In this document: positions 34,043-45,900 of the stretch, one piece after another | Layout of the letters: every line of letters begins with the position of its first letter | How positions within the stretch are numbered: position 1 is the first letter of the stretch | NCBI GenBank assembly: GCA_963693305.1 | Contig: OY855913.1 | Coordinates: 23,847,614-23,911,613 of the forward strand | Direction of reading: 5' to 3' | DNA from: Meandrina meandrites | Taxonomy: Eukaryota; Cnidaria; Anthozoa; Scleractinia; Meandrinidae | Length of the DNA: 64,000 nucleotides | The notes under the pieces: model-generated | Told to the model about the DNA's origin: nothing | The model's database searches: none | The model's input: the letters and a program-made list of their open reading frames with translations, nothing else | Made by a program: the position numbers and the translations under genes

Positions 34043-37000
34043 GAATTGAAAATCGAGTGGGTGATTTTAAAAAACCCGGGACTCAATTTTCAGTCGTTTT
34101 GGATCGACATCATGAGAACAATGAAGAGGACAGTCTTTCTTAATCCCTACAAGTAATTGTTCTTCAGTAATGGGTTTCCATTGCTAATTATAATTTTTTT
34201 GTTATTTTACTTTTTGTTAAAGGAGAACTATACAAATCCACTGATTCCTTCACAACAGCTTTCTTTGTTTCCTCTGGTTTTGTTCTTGTCGGTGTGAGCT
34301 TGATCTACATCGTTCAAAGGATTCGTCCAGATCTGATTCACAAGCAAGAGCCTAGCAGACAAGAAGTGCACGATTCGTCTCTGATCCCTTCCTCGAGCAT
34401 TCATTCTGCAAGTGTGGTGGATACCTTGAGTGGCATGTTTGTCACAGAACCGGGGCTCTCTGCCTCTCACTTAGATCCAATGGACATAGGCTCCTACCAA
34501 CGATTCGATAGTTTTCGCCGTGAGGATACAACTGCAACGTTTTTAGAGCCTGTCCACGGGCGAATGGCAAATCAAACGGAGATAGAAGCTGTATACAGAC
34601 AAGCTGTTGACAATTTGTCTAAAACCAGTAGAGTGACAGGCCATCATCGTGACGGATCAGATACCAGTGGCATTTCAAAAGCTGACGTTCCTGTTCAATC
34701 TCACGTAGGGAGTGTGTTAAGTGGATCAATGCTGTCATCGTCAGAAATGCCGATAGAGAATGTCGATTCTCCTTCGGGTTCACAAAACAACACGGAGGTG
34801 ACAAACGATTTACCGAAGGCGAGCGAATCTTTTGCGACTCTTGTGAATGTAAATATGAAAGAGTCACTTCATGTAGATGAAGGTGGAATCGACATACCTG
34901 GTGATGGCATGATGCTTCAAGAAGGTGATCAGCAGGGACAATTGTCTTTGACACCTGAAAAGTATCGTGTCAACCCAGTCGTTGACACACAGACTGTTCT
35001 GGAAGCAGGGGTCTTCAAGAAGCCCGAGAGCGATGATTCTGATTTATTCACAAAGACTCAACCGTTACAAGTGGGCCTGGAAAATAGAGAACTAATTTCA
35101 CCAGAGCCAACGACAATTGAAAACAGAGACATGGAGCTCGAAGTGGAATTGGTTAAACTCCCCCCTCCTCCAGAAAGAAATCGTAAAAGGAGAATCGGCC
35201 CTTCGGAATCATCAAATGAAGAAAATGATACTGTCAGTTTCACCAGCACGGATGACTTCGGCAATGATGACGTTAAAGCGTTCATACCGATGACAGAAGA
35301 AGTAGACGCGGATGAAGACACATTTCACGACTGCGATGGGAACACGAGAATTCCTCTATCCATGACAAGTCCACCGGAGAAGGAGGAAAATGTGGAAACA
35401 CAAGTTGTAAATGATGTACTCGAAATGGTTCGTATTCCGCCACCCCCTGCAATACCACGTACAGGGCAGCTGGTAACGTTGGAAACTGAAGCAACTGAGG
35501 ATCGAAAAAATACATCCCCTTCTGGGATGGAATTGAATGCTGATCAAGATAACTTTTATGAAAAAGAAGTGGCTGATGACAATTCTTTTTGCAGAGATGT
35601 GTCCACTAATCAACGAAAAGAAAGATTACATCTTGCCATTATTGACCAACTTAATCTGTTAAGTGAAAGACTTGAAGCAGTTGCCGCTCGCCAGATTCAG
35701 GAAGAGGAACATGGGGACGGAGAACAACAAGATCAACGGCCTCCATTCTCACCAGCACTTCAGAGTTTGCCTTTAACGCCTCTTTATTCCGCAAATCAAA
35801 GCGTACCACTTACACCAGTCCGTGCGTGGTCAAGTTTTCTCAACACACCAGCACCAACCCCACGCCAAACACCGCCAAGTGCGTTTCACACAACGGCACC
35901 AACTCCTATTCATACTCCACGCACACCAGCTCAAGGCGTGTCTGGAATTTGTACGCCGAGTGACGTAGCTGGGGCTAACCATTCAGGGTCAAATGTTTAT
36001 GAAACGGAACAGATTAACTTTCATAGTTCTAGCAATTGGGACGACATAATGGATGTCTGCAGCCCTTCTCCTTCTCAGGATGCTGTCAGCCGACATCGGA
36101 GCAGAAATTCTTCTACCTCTGAATTTGGGCAAGAATTTGTGCTTAACGAATGGAGTCTTAGGGATCCGCATGGATCCACGGAGGCATTCTCTTCAAAACC
36201 GTCGAGTGGAACCAACTCCTCAGTTTCGAATAGCGCCAGATCACTGGCTGACTTAAACAGCGTGAGTGAACCTATTGATATTGTTGATATCACGATCAAT
36301 GAAAGCCTCGGAGGACACGTGAACTCCCCTGAAAATTTCCGTCCCAACCGGGAACTGGAACCTTCAGTTGCCATGTGTTTACCACAAAAGCCATATGTAC
36401 AGTATGAAAACGCAGACGTTTCCGGGGAAAATCCATTTCCGCAGCCATGCTTAGATTTAACAGAGCTGCAAAGGAAGCAAATGAACGACTCAAGCCAAGT
36501 GGTACCTACAAATTTCTCCCAAGCATTGGCACAAGAGGTGCCACAAGAAGAACATTTTAACGGCAATGTGTCTCTACGACAACTAACCTACCAACAATTT
36601 AACACGACAGATCCAGAGGAAAATGTTAGAAAGTTCCCAGGACCGATGGAACTAGAATCAGACGAAGTGTTCAATTATTGTCAACCGCAATCGGCAAGTA
36701 TTCCCCAACCAGAAGATTATTCAAACACTTCCACTACGTTTGAACAACAGAAACAGTTCGAAGTCATGGCATATACAAGTGATATCCAAATTCAGAAAAC
36801 CCGCTTTGATCCAAGCCCAGTTGATTCAAAACTGAACCCATTTTTGAAATCAGAGCAAAACGAGGTTACCGAAATTCCCCAACATCTCCCATTTCAACCG
36901 CCATCGGAAGGATTGCCAGATGGGTTGCCAAATCCATTTCAAATTCCTAGTGGATCAGTTTCACAAGATAAAAACCCTCAGTCTGTCTATCAGTCTAAAG

Positions 37001-38205
37001 GATTACCCATCGGGAAGGAAAATTGCACAACAGAGCAAACAGAGGCTTCTTTATTAGAGCGTAGACCGTTGATACAGGTCTCACCAGAATTGAATCCATC
37101 TCCTCAACCTACGGACTCGCTTTTTCAACCCTGTTGTACTGAAAAGCTGGTTGAACAACAAGCAGTGTCTCAACAATTTAATCTCACAGAAGAGAACTCA
37201 AATAGACTCTCAGAAGAGTCGCAAACTGGTCTTGAACATACATTCGCCCCATCTGACGATGCGAAACGGGAGGCAGATCAGCAGCAGAGTAATCAGAGAA
37301 CATGGACAATGTTTTCTCAAAGTCGAGAGGCCTTAATTTTTGAGATGGATACCGAAAGTGAATCATCTTCAGACAGTGGTGTGAAAATTGAAAGCAACTC
37401 AGCTAGTACTTCAAGGGATTCGAAGACTGAAAATATTGTTTGTTTTACTGCTGATAAAGAGAATCTATTTCCTCCATTACAGATCTTTTCTGACGTAATC
37501 AACATCACCACGTCGACAAATAGCAAAGGAGGTATTTCTCTCAAACTACCTCCTCCACCCAGACAATCCCATCGGAAACGAACGGACGTCTCAGTATCCG
37601 CCAAAACGGAACACACTTTCCATAATACGATTGGTGGTAAGGATGGAGAATCGATAGCAGATAGGGACGTTGTCAAGGAAACAGGTTTACGACCTGATGC
37701 AAAGTTAGTCGATGAGTATCATGGAACTTTGAGACAACTAAAAGGTGGCAACGTTGGAACACACCCTGTCTCAAGTGATGGAGATTTGTCGGCGACTGAA
37801 AACTCGATGAGCGAGATTGAATCGGATCTGTTATCTGAATCTAAGATTGACGAGCTAGCACAGAGACTAAGTGACAATTCAATCTCTGGCATAGTGTGTC
37901 AAGAATTTGAATCAATCAAGGATGAGGACGAGACCTTCACAGGCGAGGAAGCTGATGATTCAAACCTAGATGGAGAAATGGCAAAGATCTCTATCCATGA
38001 TGACATTGCGCCTCTTTTGGTACAAAACGATGAACCGATACAATATGTGAATCTTCGAGATCTTCCTGAAGATTGTCATGTTCTTCAGAAACGGCCCTCG
38101 ACTACTTCATCAACAGATGATTCTAGTACATCCACAGATTCGAGTCTGTCAGAAAATGAAATGCCTTATAGTAAATTGCACGAAGGTACAGCAGACCAAG
38201 GATGA
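31099..38205 (+). CDS. Monocarboxylate-transporter-like (SLC16) protein with giant C-terminal tail
   Basis: Four exons (31099-31270, 31954-32525, 33147-33516, 34223-38205) join in phase to 1,698 aa. Residues 1 to about 405 are a 12-helix MFS fold of the SLC16 type, with the family signature as DSGWAWVV near the start, ESATGAWVGS across the first junction and GRLADLPRIRR in the second half. These carriers move lactate, pyruvate or related acids with protons across the plasma membrane; the substrate here is unknown. Typical members have 430-540 residues. Here one exon adds about 1,290 acidic, Ser/Thr-rich, apparently disordered residues. The tail has three PPPP motifs (about 680, 775 and 1480, two of them followed by basic RKR), a cluster of Ser/Thr-Pro sites at about 888-943, and three NPF motifs (about 1107, 1242, 1275), which in other proteins bind EH-domain endocytic adaptors. 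Confidence 0.9.
34018..34042. repeat. (ATT)n microsatellite
   Basis: About eight uninterrupted ATT units, in the last intron of the SLC16-like gene. Confidence 0.9.
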
Positions 38206-38335
38206 TGGTTGAACAGTCTATAAACATGATCATCTTAGGACGATTGAAAAGGCCTACAGATGGTGTAAGTGGGACAGGCCGGACAGGAAATAAAAATTCG
38301 CTGCATGCATCCGTATGTCGTTGTTGACGGTTTGA

Positions 38336-38341
38336 AATAAA
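38336..38341 (+). terminator. Polyadenylation signal of the SLC16-like gene
   Basis: AATAAA lies 130 bases after the stop at 38205 and is followed by a T-rich and GT-rich stretch. This is the best-placed signal in the 3' flank. Confidence 0.55.
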
Positions 38342-38599
38342 TGTGGGAACAATATTGTTATTTTTTATTGTGACACTATTTCTGATTTCACTTAGCTGGA
38401 AATTAAAAGCAAGGTGGTTTTAGCCCTCGTTTATTTTCTCCCTATACTTCGCCTTTCATTCACACTACATAAAGCACCTGGATCATATGTGCATTGCCAT
38501 TAGATCCTGTTTTAGACCCTTATCTCACTGTGACTCTGACCAGACTTGTCCCAATTGAGCGTGAGGAATTTACCGGGTGCTGTTGAAGATGTTTAAATA

Positions 38600-38809
38600 G
38601 GGACCTTCATTGGAGTACGAGTACGAGTACGACTTTTGAATTTCAATTCAGTTAAGTTCCAGAACTCTCACCCCCCCGTCCCCCTTGTTACTGACCAGTT
38701 GAGAAGAATACTATCGGTACGAGATTAGTGTGAAATGTGATTGGTGTGCAATCCAGTGCATAAGTACTAGGTTTGAAAAGTCGTTCTCGTACTCCGATCT
38801 CAAGGTCCC
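38600..38809 (+). mobile_element. 210-bp MITE, TA-flanked, copy 1
   Basis: It begins GGGACCTTCATTGGAGTACG and ends with an inverted counterpart ending AAGGTCCC, bordered by TA on both sides. A second copy in opposite orientation lies at 41831-42021. A TA duplication suggests mobilisation by a Tc1/mariner-type transposase. Confidence 0.78.
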
Positions 38810-39254
38810 TAATATCGACGACAATAACCTCCTTTAGCAAGCATTTAAAATACCGCTATCATGAGAAGCGTAGAAGCTCTCCTTGAGACCACTGTCGTAA
38901 GAGACCAGCTCTTAAATTGTCTCGCAAGTGACAGCTCCCGTAAAGCTCTCGTGAGCAACAGCTGCCGTAAGTGGCCGCCGCCAACTTTAGGGATTACCAA
39001 CTTGTACTTCCCTTGTATTTTTTTAGCTCTTCGTAAGAGACCACTCGAATATTATGACGTACACAACAAAAAAATTTTATTAATAAGTAAAGACGCGCGT
39101 CAGCTTTCTTGATTTGCCGAAGAAGAGCGGTTTTCACTTGAGTATCGAAAGTAATTCACATTTGGTTCTGTTTTACGTTACTACGCTTCTCGATTGCTTT
39201 AAAATTTAAAAAGCTCACTACATTTTCTTAAACAATCAAAAATAAAACCAAAAC

Positions 39255-39370
39255 CAAGCCTGCCTCTGTCGCACGCGTTTTCCCGCGCTTCGCGTCCGAT
39301 ACACGTCTAATTTGAGTTCTGATTGGTTCACTGGGTTGTCTGCCGTCCCTTGTGATTGGTCAGAGTTTTT
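39255..39370. repeat. Dispersed repeat, copy 2
   Basis: A diverged relative of 13300-13445, with CGCGTTTTCCCGCGCTTCG, GTTCTGATTGGTTCACTGGG and GTTGTCTGCC in the same order. Confidence 0.55.
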
Positions 39371-39965
39371 TTTTACGGCACTCAGTCAGTTTTATTTGAA
39401 ATGAGTTAAGTGAAGTTTTCTCGATATTCAGGTACACGTTTCACGGAAACAATTTAAAAATGAGCTTATTTAATAAAAGCACTGCTTCTCTGAAGCTCTG
39501 TTTGTTTTGCACACTCGTATAACTCAAGCTATTACAAAATATTAAATATCAATTAAATTATTAAGTTGATAATTCTACCAAAGATTTGCCCCGCAAATAA
39601 TCGTAAAGCTAGCTATTCGACGATAAAAAGCCACCTAAATTCCAAAACAATTGTAATTGTCTTTTAACTTGGTCCTTCCCTCTTCACTCTATAAAAACAG
39701 TAATCCGTAACTTCTTTTTCCAAGTTGTAAACAAGTTCGTGTGTTTTGTGTGCAGGTCCCGTTGGGTTTTGTTAAAACCAAGAGATAGATTCCAAAATAA
39801 CTGTTGTCTATAACATGTAGGTGCTTCAAAGAACATCTCCAAGTCGTGTAGCAATTTTTTTCCACCTGGAAGACAAAGTGCGATTGATCAGAATAAACAA
39901 GATGCCTTAAAACTGGCACGAAGTAAAACGCAGATTTAATTGATTTCGCGCCTGCGAAAACCCAT

Positions 39966-42900
39966 TTATAGAATCGTTTCTCGACAAAGTTCCAAGTTGG
40001 AGTTAAGCTCTGCTTGAGAAAGAGTCGTTGTTCTTGTTTTGCTATCACCTATTAAGTCATTTCCATTGGTTGCGTCATGAATGAGTGAATTTCGAGGAGT
40101 GGTAACTTCATGTTCTAATACATTTTCAAACATTACACTAAACATGTCCATGGAACTAGCAAACCATCCCTCTTTTACAAGTTTCTCTTGTTGGACAACT
40201 ACTTCCAGATCATCAAAGCTCAGAGCTGGTGTTACTATAGTTACAGAACCAAGCTTGTTTTCTTTTAATGACGTATCCAAAACTTCGCTGGACTGAGAAG
40301 AAGGGCTTTGCCTATTGGAATCGCTTTCATAACCGGATGATTCATTCAAAGAGTCAGTGCAGTGTAGCTGGGCAGCGGCTGACCATGCGCGGAACATTGC
40401 CGACTTCATTAAAGCTGACGTACCACTTTGGCTTAGCATCTCCATGGAAACGCTACGCTGTAGCACGTGGTCACGGCGTGCTGCCCTTGCAAAGAAAGCA
40501 GCTTCGGTGGGGAAGCTGTAAATAGTCCTCGACGGTTTGTTGTAATTAGCTGATTTCTTCGCTAGTTTATCACCTTCGTTTAAAAGCATAGCCTTTTCTT
40601 GGCATAGTTCTGGTTTCGATGGCATCAACCAGGGCACTAGGAAGAGCAGACAAACACCGAATGTCATGACAGCACCAGAAAGGTAAAATGCTATGTCGTA
40701 TTTTCCAAAGACATCGAAGATGAAGCCTGAGGAAATATGAAAGCAAATTTTTTATTGGAACTATAACACACTGTCAATCAGACTACAAAAAACAAGTCCT
40801 CAAGTAAGCAATTCCTTTTTTAATGCACTGGCATATTCTTAGAAATACCTTTAAAAAATCTATATATGGCAATCCATAAAGAAAATTTAATAACACGAAT
40901 AAATGTATTTTTGAACATGCAACACGATTCGTCACTCTGAATGACGCGAGAATGCCTTATATAGCCTTATCACGAATCTGATAGCCCAAGACGAGAATCC
41001 GCGGAAAAAGAGACTCTAGTTATAAGCTTCTGAAGTCACTCAAACTGTAACTAACCTGCCACAGGGGGACCCAGTACGTTTCCAATGGCCGCCGCGAAAC
41101 AAAGGTTCCCAAAGGCACGCCCCACCATTTTCTCCCCGACAATATACAGTGTACCCATCCCAAACATAACAGCTAAGCATCCATCGAAAAGACCAAATAC
41201 GACAACATATACAACTAACGATAAGTAACTTCTTGCTAGAGGAAATAGTGTGGCATTGACAGCCAACACAAGGCCGATTATTTGAACGGATGCTACTCTG
41301 TCAATTCGTGGACTATTCCCAAGCCTTCCGAATGCTATTCGGGCAGCTGTTTGCGTGAAGGCCTGGTAGCCAATCAGTAAGGCACTTTTGGAGCTGGCTA
41401 TACCAATGTTGTTGGCTATGCTAATCTGTTGAAACACAAGAGAGGCCCTTCAGTTCCAGGGAGTCATTAAGTTGTCTGGATTTTCCTAAGTGTTTTCTTT
41501 ATTGCACTTCTGTTGCTTTTTTTCTCTCTCTTCAACAACTCGAAATTGGTTTGAAAAGGTATTCGAATCTAATAAACTGTGCAACATGAACCCTTTCAGA
41601 AAGCCACACCCCGTGCTATATTTTTCTTTCACGGCTATTATGGTTTGAACGCGATAATTTTAACAGTGTTTATTAAATGCCTAGTGGCGTGCGCATCTAA
41701 TTGGACGCAAGAGAGGAAATATAGTTTTTGGCTAATACAACGACTCCGTATCTACTACTCAGACGGGATGGTGGGAGAGGGGGGCTTAGATAGCGGAGGT
41801 TCGACTGTAGTTATCTAAGTGGACACATTAGGGACCTTCAGATCGGAGTAAGAGTACGACTTTTCAAACCTGTCGCTTTTGCTTTGGATTATCACATTTC
41901 ACACTAATCTCATACCGATAGTCCCCTTTTCAACTGGTCAGCAACAGGGAGGGGTGAGAGCTCTGGAACTTAACTGGATTGAAATTTGAAAGTCGTACTC
42001 CTACTCCAATCTGAAGGTTCCTTAAATCAAAAGCGGGATCCGACGAGTGAGTATCCGCCATTCCTTTAACGAAAAAATAGTTGGGGCTGCTTTCACCAGC
42101 CCCCGCATCCCCTCTCCTCGCCGGTGTCCGCTTTTGCAAGAGTTGATTGTGCAACCCGCTGGTTGAATATTTCACAGCAACATTTTGTTTTGTAATACAA
42201 CGAGTACTGAACAGGCAGTCTTTATTTTTAGCCAAAATAGAGCGACGGAATACAAAATCAACTAGCCGACACTCACACAAACAAATAGAGAGAGAGACTA
42301 CTCTCGAGCACAACAAACGTTGCATACTTACCAAAAAGACGAATGGTATAAAATTTCCAAACGCGATGAAACTCAGTGAAATGGCCCACACCGCAAACGC
42401 TTTGTTTTTCCATGGACTTAAACTAACAAATTCCAGAAAACGTAATTTAAGCTTGTGAAGAATGCCAATCTCTACATGCCTAGCCAGGTTTCTCTTTTGC
42501 AGTTGAACATGTTGTTGTACCACACTCTCATGTCCGCCGTAACTTAAACTAGAAACACACATTAACAATGACATTCCAGCAAGAATTCGCATCGTTACCC
42601 TCCAATCATAGTGGGCGATAAGTTGATTGATAGCCCACGTCATTGGCGGAACACCCAATCCAGCTCCAGCAATGGCAATTCCATAAGCCAATGATAAGTG
42701 GTTTCTAAAATGCGATGGCAGAATGACTAGCGAGGCGAAGTAGCAAAAACTGGTCCCAGCTCCCCAGAGGAGCCCATACGTGATGTATAACAGAGTAAAG
42801 TTGGTAACGAATGACGTCGACAAGAGACCCACAAATGAGAGAAAGCCTCCCATGCACGTGACTACCCGGCATCCCAAGTGCTCGCACAGAGCGGTGGTGA

Positions 42901-45900
42901 GAGGTCCTAGGAAAAACATCACACCGAACGCCAGCGAGCCTACCCATGCTAGAAATGAAAAAAGTTAAAATCAGCTGCTTGTAACGTCGCCTAAAATTAG
43001 TTTCTTAAAGTGCATATGAAGTAAAAATAATTACTGCTTATTTTTAAGGCTTTTCGAAATAAAGACGAATGGCGTTTTCCTTTTTGAAATATCTTCTTTC
43101 GTTATGGAGATATTTAGGTTTTTGTAATATGCAAATGAGGAAAGCGATGACGTCATTAATCGTTCCAGAAAAGGATAAATCACTGAATCAAGCATATCTC
43201 TTGTAGTATTAAAACGGTTTTCTTCAAACTTGGCACCATCAATGTTCATCATAAAAGGCACAAGATGGCACCCGTTGTGCCGTTGCCATGGTAACAGTCT
43301 TGGATCCAGTCTCCTTCTGTTATAAACAAAATATCTCCATTTGCAGCACTTTAAAAATGAACAGTGGGTCTGGCGTGGGACACACGTGGTATCCATCTTA
43401 GCTTAACTATCTTCGTTAGCTTGTTGGGAGTGCATCACCTTTGGTTAAGAATAAACTGGGAATGTCAGTGTTAATAGAAATAAGTCTTTGCGGCAAAACT
43501 GTTGCCATGGCAACGGCGCAATGGGTGCCATCTTGTGCCTTTTATGATGAACATTGATGGTGCCAAGTTTGAAGAACACCGCTTTAATACTTCAAGAGAT
43601 ATGCTTGATTAAGTGATTTATCTTTTTGTGGAACGATTAATGACGTCATCACTTTCCTCATTTGCATAATACAAAAACCTAAATATCTCTAAAACGAAAA
43701 AAGATCATTCAAAAAGGAAAACGCCATTCGTCTTTACTTTGAAAAGCCTTAAAAATAAGCAATAAATATTTTTTACTTCGTAGGCACATCCTCCTTCATT
43801 CACTCCCAGACAGAAAGAGATGTCTATTCTTTTTTTGTCTGGATTGGTTTAGTATGTACTAATAGGGGTGTATGGTCACATATATAAGACACTATAGGGG
43901 TACTCCCTGTAGTACTATACGGAGAGGCTTTGCCCGAACGGGGTATCTTTTTTAGGCGGATGATAAATAACATAAAAGGGTAGGTCTTTCACGGGTTGGA
44001 GTATAGAGATGGCTAAGGAAAACTGGTATTTCAGGTATTTCGAAATATCGGAAATACCGAACAGTCAGTTCATTTAAGTATTTAAGGGGATATTCAAGTG
44101 AATAGTTAAGTTAAGAGACACAGTATCTCTTCTGTAGGTGTGTGAAAGGAGGACCATATATTTTCTATCGAAAACATGGATTGGACCTTTTCAGTTAAAA
44201 GAAGTGGTACATGAAAGGGTAAGAGTTTGGACCCCCGGGAGTATGTACCTAGAATTTATGTACAGTCCATGTTGGTAAACACATATGCCGGGGGATGTTT
44301 TCTTTACTATTCTGCTAAATTTGTCAATATCCATCAGCCTTGTAATCTGACAGGAAATACCAAGACGGAAAACGGAAAAGAGATCGAGTCGACAATGAAT
44401 GGGCACGAAGCAAATCGTGACCGCTTTCGGTTTTTATTTGCATTTCATCTTCTTTGAATGAACAATGAGAACACGGAATTAACCAAAACTCTTTCCGAAC
44501 CTGCAGTAGATACTGTTTGGCAAAACAGAGGTGCTCGTCATGTCGCCTATGCAGATCGCATGTAGCAGCCGTAGCCGCACGTGCTCTGACGTTAAAACAA
44601 CATTAGATCAAAGGACTGCGGATATTACCCTCATCTTGACCCACTGTGAGATACATATCCAATTTTGCATTTGTTCAGGAGGTCAAAATGTAAGCGAATA
44701 GCACTTATAATAGACAGATGTGTGCAAAAACAGGATATACTTTGGTGACGCATGCTATATATGGTTCTAATTCGTATTGGGCCGTGGATTAAATCCGTAA
44801 GTGTGATCCTTCAAATTAGCCTGCGAATACAGCTGCCTCTCATCGCTCCCGGCCGGTTTGGCATTTCGCGAGAGAGTCTCTCCTCGCGTTTCGCACGTAG
44901 TAGCGGGAGCGAGTGAGAGGCAGCTGTATTCGCAGGCTACCTTCAAATAAACAGATCACGTTTTTTAACTGTATTTTCCTGTCGTACTAGTTCAGTTTTT
45001 CCTGTGGTATTGTTCAGGATGAAAGAACTCCCGTTAAATTTCAGTACTTTATTTTTAATAAGGTCTAATTAAGATTAAAAGTAAGCAGTTAGCTTGCTGA
45101 GGGGGGCATTGGGGGTTGCTGGACACCGCATTACCGCAAAAAAAAATTCGGCAAGAAAGTATCGCAATACCGCAGTTTCATAGTGAGCCTGTATAGCTGG
45201 TGGATTCGTTGACGCGAGGGCAAAAGATGCTTCTAAAACGACAAGAAACGGCTAAAAATGGTCGGGAAAAAGTGAAGGATACGTTTTTATACTGACTATC
45301 GTCCACCAAAACGCAAAGGTCCGCAAAGGAAACGTTTCCCGCAGGTTTGGAGCAATTCAAGGTTGAAATTACCGAAACACCGCATGAAAAATTGGCCAAC
45401 ACCGCAATACCGTAAACCCCAATGTCCCCCCCTTCCGGCAGCGCAAAATACACTGGAACAATGTCCGGGATAGGCTCGCCGTTTTTCGCGCCATAACTTC
45501 CCGCAAATCGGAACGCGTGGAACGGGCTAGTAAGCAGAAGGTCAGGTCTATTAACTCGCGCATGTTTAGGAATAGCAGTCTTATACTGCAAACGTCTGGT
45601 GTTGAGGCAGAGCCCGTCGGGTTGGTACATGTAAGCTACTTGTTGAAATGTCACGTCACGTCATCAATCATGTTGCTTTGCTCCCTTACTAAATTGCTAT
45701 TCCGAGGTCCCTCTTGATTTTGAAGGTAAATTTGTACATCACAAATGTAAACTTGTAAAACGGGCATGTCGTCCGAGGTATACACTCTTTTTTAAAAGAA
45801 TACGTTCTTATAAGAATATCGAGGCTGAAATTTGCGAAATTTTTAAGAATATATCAGAATTAACCCAGGGCTGAGATTTTGAAAGGAATTTAATTTTGTA

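Larger units (their letters stand above)
38342..39965. other. Intergenic space between two convergent transporter genes
   Basis: Contains the MITE at 38600-38809 and the dispersed repeat at 39255-39370, plus the presumed 3' UTR of the minus-strand paralogue. No further gene was seen. Confidence 0.5.

Noticed and set aside
43031..43396. 121-codon minus-strand frame
   Set aside because: It follows the left arm of the foldback element, and the right-arm copy does not keep the frame open.
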